Origin: Acidobacteriota bacterium
Lineage (GTDB): Bacteria > Acidobacteriota > Polarisedimenticolia > JACPZX01
Length of the DNA: 64,000 bases
Assembly (NCBI GenBank): GCA_016195325.1
Contig: JACPZX010000003.1
Coordinates: forward strand, 30,411 to 94,410
Direction of reading: 5' to 3'
The translations under genes and the position numbers were made by a program. How positions within the stretch are numbered: the stretch's first letter is position 1; the number at the start of each line of letters is the position of its first letter. The notes beneath the pieces are model-generated. The model saw nothing but the letters and a program-made list of their open reading frames with translations. It was not told the origin of the DNA and did not search any database. Shown one piece after another: positions 63,828 to 64,000 of this stretch.

Positions 63828-64000
63828 GACGCCGGCGCCCCCGCCTTCATGAACCGGAGCCGCGTGCGGTCGGCGAGGCGGACGGCCTGGAGGAAGTCGC
63901 GGAAGCTCGCGTAGACCCTCGGCTCAACCCGCGCCAGCCTCAGCACCAGCTCTCGACGCACGACGATTCCCGTCGGACTCGGCGAGAACATCAGCGCGTA
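63824..64000 (-). CDS. C-terminal end of a further DUF3857 paralogue (cut by window edge)
   Basis: 58 residues remain, ending FRDFLQAVRLADRTRLRFMKAG and a short tail. The FxxxVRLADRTxLxF motif is the same as in the four genes that follow it. Its stop overlaps the next gene start by four bases. The rest is beyond the right edge, so the operon contains at least five members. Confidence 0.75.
   Translation of the reverse strand, partial: YALMFSPSPTGIVVRRELVLRLARVEPRVYASFRDFLQAVRLADRTRLRFMKAGAPAS

Overview
The window is gene-dense, GC-rich (roughly 68-70% by eye) bacterial chromosome with no ribosomal, tRNA, phage or insertion-sequence genes that I could recognise. Two families point to Acidobacteriota: a VWFA-related protein of the type described as an acidobacterial domain (7210-8400) and a MacB-like permease of the acidobacterial duplicated orphan permease type (16126-18531). 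The placement is an inference from gene content only.

Layout. 1-4051 is a minus-strand operon read right to left: a T2SG-domain lipoprotein, a second lipoprotein, endonuclease III, a ROK kinase, an ArsM-like methyltransferase and the start of a PiT phosphate permease cut by the window edge. 4148-10653 is on the plus strand: protein-L-isoaspartate methyltransferase, a PRMT-like methyltransferase, prolyl-tRNA synthetase, the VWFA protein and a subtilase with calcium-binding repeats. 10691-10906 is a small selenoprotein gene with an in-frame UGA. 10960-13480 holds a CPBP protease, a VOC protein and a beta-propeller protein. 13482-15980 is ndk-sucD-sucC behind a good promoter. 16126-26343 is a run of plus-strand enzymes with many 1-4 nt overlaps (HAD, GFA, PafA-like phosphatase, PLP decarboxylase, intradiol dioxygenase-like, two VOC proteins). 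26393-28446 has ada, a truncated ACT-like stub and a toxin-antitoxin-like pair with its own promoter and palindrome. 28443-37740 contains DoxX, hydrolase, TMEM175-like channel, DapB-like reductase, APC permease, NmrA-like protein, two methyltransferases and a cysteine-synthase-like enzyme. 37773-49716 is more accessory: a nucleotidyltransferase pair, MBL hydrolase, SGNH hydrolase, PBP4-type peptidase, a frameshifted BrnT/BrnA module, a ThiS-like plus BNR-propeller pair, solitary HicB, nitroreductase, DHCW cupin and CPBP protease. 49709-51777 has two ECF sigma factors, one with a ChrR-like anti-sigma. 51832-54020 is mdh-icd. 54129-55876 is a Tat-type small protein plus amidase.

55860-64000 is the most striking block: at least five DUF3857/transglutaminase-like secreted proteins in one minus-strand operon, each overlapping the next by four bases. 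Only the last clearly keeps the Cys-His-Asp triad.

Central metabolism is represented by TCA genes (sucCD, mdh, icd) with ndk. No genic gap exceeds about 150 bases. The most interesting observations are the UGA-containing selenoprotein with a plausible SECIS hairpin, the DUF3857 paralogue operon, four genes whose best start is ACG or ATC rather than NTG, several genes with a -10 box placed for leaderless transcription, and several decayed small genes.
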